From Acidobacteriaceae bacterium (GTDB lineage: Bacteria; Acidobacteriota; Terriglobia; Terriglobales; Acidobacteriaceae): 64,000 bases of DNA. The position numbers were made by a program, and so were the translations under genes. Numbering within the stretch: the first letter of the stretch is position 1; every line of letters starts with the position of its first letter. The notes beneath the pieces are model-generated. The model had not been told where the DNA came from, did not search any database, and saw nothing but the letters and a program-made list of their open reading frames with translations. The stretch spans positions 1-64,000 of the forward strand of contig JANXUC010000136.1 of NCBI GenBank assembly GCA_025352065.1, given 5' to 3'. Below, piece by piece: positions 60,232-64,000 of this stretch.

Positions 60232-60999
60232 TTAGTTCTTGGGCGCGTCCGGCTTCTTCGCCGCGGCGTCCGGCTTCAACGCAGCGGGGAGAGCAAACCC
60301 GCCATCCTGGACCGGAGTGTTTACTGCAATCTTGTCGTAGGTCGTGCTGGGCGGACTGGCGGTGCCTTTAGGCCCGCTTGCGATCGAAAACGGAAACATC
60401 ACGCCGTTGACGGGTTTGTAGGAGCCCAGATTGATAAACGATTCCTGCACCGAACCGCGGATGAACATCTGAAATTCTTTGCGGATCTCCAAGTAGGTGT
60501 CCGGGTCGAGGTAGTAATAGATGATGTCGCCGTTTTTGAGCGTCACCTTCAGCTTGTATGCGTCGTCGCCGTCCACTTGGTCGTGGCCCATGTATTCGAT
60601 TTTGTTGCCCTTGGCGGCGTAGTCCACGAGTGGGCCGTCAAAGTCAGCATCGAGCAGCATGCCGCGTAGGTCATCTTCGCCCATGAGTTCAGGATCCTTG
60701 CGCCCGCCAAAAGGGCGGAGTTGCCATCCCGAACCGCCATCGTAGGCCTGAACCGCCGTCATGCCCTGCAAAGAGAAAGTTTCACGCACGAGGTTGGGCC
60801 GCTTATTTTCCTGCGTGACGGCGGCTTTGAACCCGCCACCGTCTTGTGTGCCAGACATGCGTACGTTCTGGATCGCCTTGATCTTCTCAATGCCACCTTT
60901 GGCCTGAGTGTTCTTGGCAACCAGCTCTTCTGCCGTTTGGGCGAAGGCGTTGAGACCAAAAATTAGAACGACAATCGCAATTCTTGAATACGGACGCAT
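60232..60999 (-). CDS. LolA-like periplasmic protein (outer-membrane lipoprotein-sorting-like)
   Basis: About 255 residues from ATG 60999, which has an AAGGAG site 8 bp upstream. Signal peptide (IAIVVLIFGLNAFAQ), then a beta-rich region (ELVAKNTQAKGGIEKIKAI, YDGGSGWQLRPFGGR, YYYLDPDTYLEIRKEF) like the LolA/LppX half-barrel fold. The end is a Lys/Asp/Pro tail. It probably binds a lipid or lipoprotein; no partner is encoded next to it. Confidence 0.68.
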   Translation of the reverse strand: MRPYSRIAIVVLIFGLNAFAQTAEELVAKNTQAKGGIEKIKAIQNVRMSGTQDGGGFKAAVTQENKRPNLVRETFSLQGMTAVQAYDGGSGWQLRPFGGRKDPELMGEDDLRGMLLDADFDGPLVDYAAKGNKIEYMGHDQVDGDDAYKLKVTLKNGDIIYYYLDPDTYLEIRKEFQMFIRGSVQESFINLGSYKPVNGVMFPFSIASGPKGTASPPSTTYDKIAVNTPVQDGGFALPAALKPDAAAKKPDAPKN

Positions 61000-61170
61000 C
61001 GTGATACTCCTTGCAGTGTTGCGCGCAATTTGAAACAAGTGTTAAGGACTCACTAATGTACAACGCTTAGATGTATTCGTCAGGATTTGGTGAGCAGGCG
61101 GAAATAGATTCAGAAAAAAGTGTGGTGGCGGAGCAAGCTCCGCCGCCATGTCACAAAAAACAATGCAAGT

Positions 61171-61716
61171 CTATTTCTGCAATTCCGCCAGCGCAGCCAG
61201 CACTTCTTCGCTGTGTTTTGCCGGATCGACATCTGTATAGACCTTGCGAACCTTCCCGTCGGGATCGATGAGAAAAGTGTGTCGCTTTGCCAGCTTCATC
61301 ACACCCATATTCATGATGGATCCATAGCTGTCCGTGACCGTCTTGTTCGTATCTGCCAACAGCTTAAACGTAAGGCTCTCTTTCGTGCAGAACTTCTTGT
61401 GCGAATCCACGCTATCCACGCTCACGCCCAGAATCACCGCCTTGCGCTGATCGTATTGCGCCTGATCGCGCTGAAAGTTGTGCGCCTCACGCGTGCAGCC
61501 AGCCGTTTGATCTTTCGGATAGAAATACAGCACAACCCACTTGCCACGAAACTCACTGAGCTTGACGGGCGTACCGTCCTGCGACTTCAGCTCAAAGTCC
61601 GGAGCCGCGGTCCCGACGGCAGGGATTGGCCTCGCCGCAAGAAACTTCGGAACTGCCAGGGCGACAACTGCGATGACCACTGCTGCGAAAATCCAGCGAA
61701 TCATTGGGTTCTCCAC
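61171..61716 (-). CDS. membrane-anchored thioredoxin-type peroxiredoxin (Bcp/PrxQ-like)
   Basis: A 181-residue protein (start 61716, or the second ATG at 61704). One N-terminal membrane helix (RWIFAAVVIAVVALAV) anchors it, so the enzyme faces the periplasm. The AhpC/TSA domain follows, with Cys74 in DQTAGCTREAHNF as the peroxidatic Cys. The resolving Cys is not at the usual i+5 site; Cys110 in HKKFCTKESL is a candidate. It reduces peroxides with thioredoxin-like donors. Confidence 0.87.
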   Translation of the reverse strand: MENPMIRWIFAAVVIAVVALAVPKFLAARPIPAVGTAAPDFELKSQDGTPVKLSEFRGKWVVLYFYPKDQTAGCTREAHNFQRDQAQYDQRKAVILGVSVDSVDSHKKFCTKESLTFKLLADTNKTVTDSYGSIMNMGVMKLAKRHTFLIDPDGKVRKVYTDVDPAKHSEEVLAALAELQK

Positions 61717-61758
61717 TTCGAAATTGTTGGTGCTAAATCTTTGAACGCTAATCGAATG

Positions 61759-63027
61759 CTACCGGGCAATTTCCTGCAGGGCCACGAGCAGCCGCTCAAC
61801 TTCGTCTAACGTATTGTAGTGTGCCAGGCCGATGCGCAGGCAACCACCGGAAGCCTCCACGCCGAGCCGCTCGCAAAGATTGATGGCGTAGTAGTTGCCA
61901 TCCCAAGTAAAGAAGCCGCGTTCATTCAGCTTGTCCGCGAGCTCAGCTGAAGTGTGGTCGTCGATTCGAATCGCGACCGTCGGGCAGCGGTGGTCAAAGC
62001 GTTTCGGATCGGTGATTCCGTAAAATTTTAGCTTTGGAATCTCCAGCAGGCCGCGAATCAGCTTTTCAACCAGCGCCTTTTCATAAGCCTGAATTTCGCG
62101 GAACGCCGCGAGCAGGCCGTGTCTTCGTGAAGATGCCGAAGCGTCGACTCCTCGTCCGAGGTCGGCAAGATAGTTTACGCACTCCGTAATTCCCGCGATG
62201 CACTCATGATTCAGCGTGCCCATCTCCCAGCGATAAGGGACGTCATTGACCAAGGGGCGCACCTTGTAAGGCGCAAGCCGCTTAAGATACTCACGTTTGC
62301 CGTAAAGCACACCCATGTGCGGGCCAAAAAACTTATAGGTGGAACAAGCCAGGAAATCGCAGTCGATGGCGCGAACGTCAATCGGACCGTGCGGTGCATA
62401 GTGGACGGCGTCGATGTAAGCTATCGCGTCTACCTTGTGGGCCAGACGGACAACCTCCGCGACATCATTGATCGTCCCGACTGCGTTCGACGCTAGACCA
62501 ACGGCCACAACTTTGGTATGGCTATTGATCTTGCTGGCTAGATCCCTCATGTTGAGCGTGCAATCTTCTGTGTGGATGTCGGCTACGCGAATTACGACGC
62601 CGCGTTCTTCAAGCGCCTTCCAAGGCGAAAAGTTCGCGTCGTGATCGAGGCACGTAAGCACAATCTCGTCGCCAGCCTTGAGTTCGCGGCCGATCGAGCG
62701 GCTGATGGCGAACGTGAGCGACGTCATATTCAGCCCGAAAATGACCTCGTCCCAGTCGCAGCCAAGAAAATCCGCCATGGCATGACGCGCGTCCAGGATC
62801 ACTTTGTCTGTGCGCCGAGCCGTCTCGTAGTTGCCGCCGCTGTTGGCGTTGTCGCGAGACAAATATCCGCTAATCGCGTCGATCACTCGTTGCGGAACCT
62901 GCGTGCCGCCCGGGCCATCGAGAAACGCGGCAGGATGCCCATCGAAGGTCTGCGAAAGAGAAGGGAACTGCGCTCGAATCTTGGCTAAGTCGAGCTTCGT
63001 TGAAATTTCGTTCTGAATTGTTAACAT
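61759..63027 (-). CDS. cysteine desulfurase-like PLP protein (SufS/CsdA superfamily, divergent)
   Basis: A 422-residue fold-type I PLP enzyme. Asp206 and His209 in DAVHYAPH hold the cofactor; Lys232 in STYKFFGPHMGVLYG forms the Schiff base. The region where SufS has its catalytic Cys reads WDGNYYAINLCERLG, with no HCA motif, so sulfur mobilisation is doubtful. The protein fits the divergent family of aminotransferase V-type, cysteine-desulfurase-like proteins. It is 10 bp after the homoserine dehydrogenase, so both are co-transcribed. Confidence 0.83.
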   Translation of the reverse strand: MLTIQNEISTKLDLAKIRAQFPSLSQTFDGHPAAFLDGPGGTQVPQRVIDAISGYLSRDNANSGGNYETARRTDKVILDARHAMADFLGCDWDEVIFGLNMTSLTFAISRSIGRELKAGDEIVLTCLDHDANFSPWKALEERGVVIRVADIHTEDCTLNMRDLASKINSHTKVVAVGLASNAVGTINDVAEVVRLAHKVDAIAYIDAVHYAPHGPIDVRAIDCDFLACSTYKFFGPHMGVLYGKREYLKRLAPYKVRPLVNDVPYRWEMGTLNHECIAGITECVNYLADLGRGVDASASSRRHGLLAAFREIQAYEKALVEKLIRGLLEIPKLKFYGITDPKRFDHRCPTVAIRIDDHTSAELADKLNERGFFTWDGNYYAINLCERLGVEASGGCLRIGLAHYNTLDEVERLLVALQEIAR

Positions 63028-63037
63028 GATTTTGCTC

Positions 63038-64000
63038 TCACTTTGTTACCGCCCTCATAAAATCCGCCAACATTCCGTAAGCGGTAGCGTCCAAGCCGGG
63101 ATGATCCTCAACGATCGCCAAGCCTGGAAAGATGTCCGTCTCAAAATACACTACCGACGACGTTCCTTCGACCAGCGCCAGCGGATCGCTTAGCGGCACT
63201 TGCTCCGGCATAACGCTGGCCTGCACAGTCTTACCTGCCTTAAGGGCCCTGCATACCAGCTTATACGGACGGCCTTCAGCGCGGGCTGCTCGAGCCGCAT
63301 CGCCGGTCACACCGCGAATTCCAGTGCGTTGAATGTCATTCAAATTCAGCTTCACACCCATGAGTACCCTCACCAGTGCGGCCACTTTTACCGCCGCATC
63401 CCATCCGTCAATGTCGTCGGATGCATCGGTCTCCGCGACGCCCAGTTCCTGCGCCCGGCGCAGCGAGTCGTCAAAGCTCAAGCCTTGTTCCATACCGCCC
63501 AGAATAACGTTGGTCGTCGAATTTAGAACACCGCGAAAGCCTTCTAGTTTCACCAGCGGCAGCGAATCGCGGAACAAAGAAAAGATCGGCACGCCATCCA
63601 TCACCGCCGATTCAAAAAGGAGACGCCGTCCCTGCCGCGCTGCCAGGGCCATCAACTCGTCATAGGCGTGAACGACCGGACCCTTGTTTGCCGTGATGGC
63701 ATGAGCGCCGCGCTCCAGCGCCGCTTGCAGATGGTTGATCGCGGGCTGGCCAGTCTGCGCATTCAGTGAAGTTGCCTCAAACAAAACATCAGCCCGTGCC
63801 GCTTCCAGCCAGCTCCGAACATCGTGGAACTCGTGTGGTGCGAACACTCTCGTCCGCGAGATGTTGCCTGCACCACTTTCTTGACCTAAGTTGCCGCTCA
63901 AAACCTCGTGAGCCGACAAACCATACGGATCGGCAATCCATCCAGTGCGCCTCGAGGCCACGCCTGTAATCCGAAACGCAATGCCGTGCTGATCTCGCAA
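63038..64000 (-). CDS. homoserine dehydrogenase without ACT domain, 5' end outside the window
   Basis: 320 codons; the start and the nucleotide-binding loop lie beyond the right edge. Family signatures: ITANKGPVVHAYDELMALA, MDGVPIFSLF, NSTTNVIL and ETDASDDIDGWDAAVKVAAL, matching the dehydrogenase core. It lacks the ACT domain of the hom at 15677. It is co-transcribed with the cysteine-desulfurase-like gene, so it may have a more specialised role than the lysC-hom operon. Confidence 0.85.
   Translation of the reverse strand: MRDQHGIAFRITGVASRRTGWIADPYGLSAHEVLSGNLGQESGAGNISRTRVFAPHEFHDVRSWLEAARADVLFEATSLNAQTGQPAINHLQAALERGAHAITANKGPVVHAYDELMALAARQGRRLLFESAVMDGVPIFSLFRDSLPLVKLEGFRGVLNSTTNVILGGMEQGLSFDDSLRRAQELGVAETDASDDIDGWDAAVKVAALVRVLMGVKLNLNDIQRTGIRGVTGDAARAARAEGRPYKLVCRALKAGKTVQASVMPEQVPLSDPLALVEGTSSVVYFETDIFPGLAIVEDHPGLDATAYGMLADFMRAVTK

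Noticed and set aside
1-64000. CRISPR arrays, tRNA/rRNA genes, prophage or insertion sequences
   Set aside because: No repeat-spacer series, cloverleaf-like intergenic region, transposase or phage gene was seen; the gaps between genes are short.

Overview
The window looks like a chromosomal segment of a soil-type Acidobacteriota, most like the Koribacter/Terriglobales group. Clues are a VWFA-related protein of the acidobacterial type, a cytochrome b complex with an octahaem cytochrome c, a PilZ-TonB fusion, a pyruvate:ferredoxin oxidoreductase paired with a dihydroorotate-dehydrogenase-like protein, large BNR/VPS10-like secreted proteins, and the codon use. This assignment is inference; there is no rRNA in the window. 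I saw no tRNA, rRNA, CRISPR array, prophage or intact insertion sequence.

Layout. 1-4970 (+): end of a quinol:cytochrome c oxidoreductase operon: two-part cytochrome b, octahaem c, an Ig-like/monohaem lipoprotein and an unrecognised secreted protein. 5014-5757: a rearranged patch with a 3' fragment of a glycoamylase-type gene and a frameshifted TPR fragment. 5758-14249: a glucan-use locus: glycoamylase/GH144-type lipoprotein, GH3 beta-glucosidase, LacI regulator, ROK glucokinase and sodium:solute symporter. Two LacI-type operators sit between the GH3 and lacI genes. 14250-18272 (+): lysC-hom-ilvA, for threonine and isoleucine precursors. 18308-19446: a frameshifted M48-like protease.

19547-37133 (-): a 14-gene exopolysaccharide operon. 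In transcription order it encodes a Wza-like export protein, a Wzz-like chain-length protein, a BY-kinase-like protein without a P-loop, an initiating phosphoglycosyltransferase, a Wzy/ligase, a flippase, a heparinase II/III-like lyase, a GT4, a double GT4, a beta-helix protein and RmlBACD. A LuxR-type regulator lacking the phospho-acceptor Asp is divergent from it at 37526.

38465-46282: a small membrane protein, PilZ-TonB, then nifJ and the PyrD-like gene (with a perfect CRP-type half-site pair upstream), a REP-like inverted-repeat element and an APC permease. 46328-53275 (-): FAD amine oxidase, SDR fragment, coiled-coil protein, GAF protein, secreted acetamidase-like protein and a PhoR-PhoB pair. 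53400-64000: VWFA protein, a compact 2-oxoglutarate dehydrogenase E1, a BNR/VPS10-like gene split by a one-base frameshift, a LolA-like protein, an anchored peroxiredoxin, a cysteine-desulfurase-like protein and a second, edge-truncated homoserine dehydrogenase.

How the parts work together. The glucan locus reads as secreted endo-glucanase, beta-glucosidase, sugar import, then phosphorylation, under LacI control. The exopolysaccharide locus contains everything from nucleotide sugar (dTDP-rhamnose) to assembly and export, plus two polymer-acting proteins. The main unusual points are the degenerate signalling proteins of the exopolysaccharide locus, the PilZ-TonB fusion and the multihaem bc-type complex.
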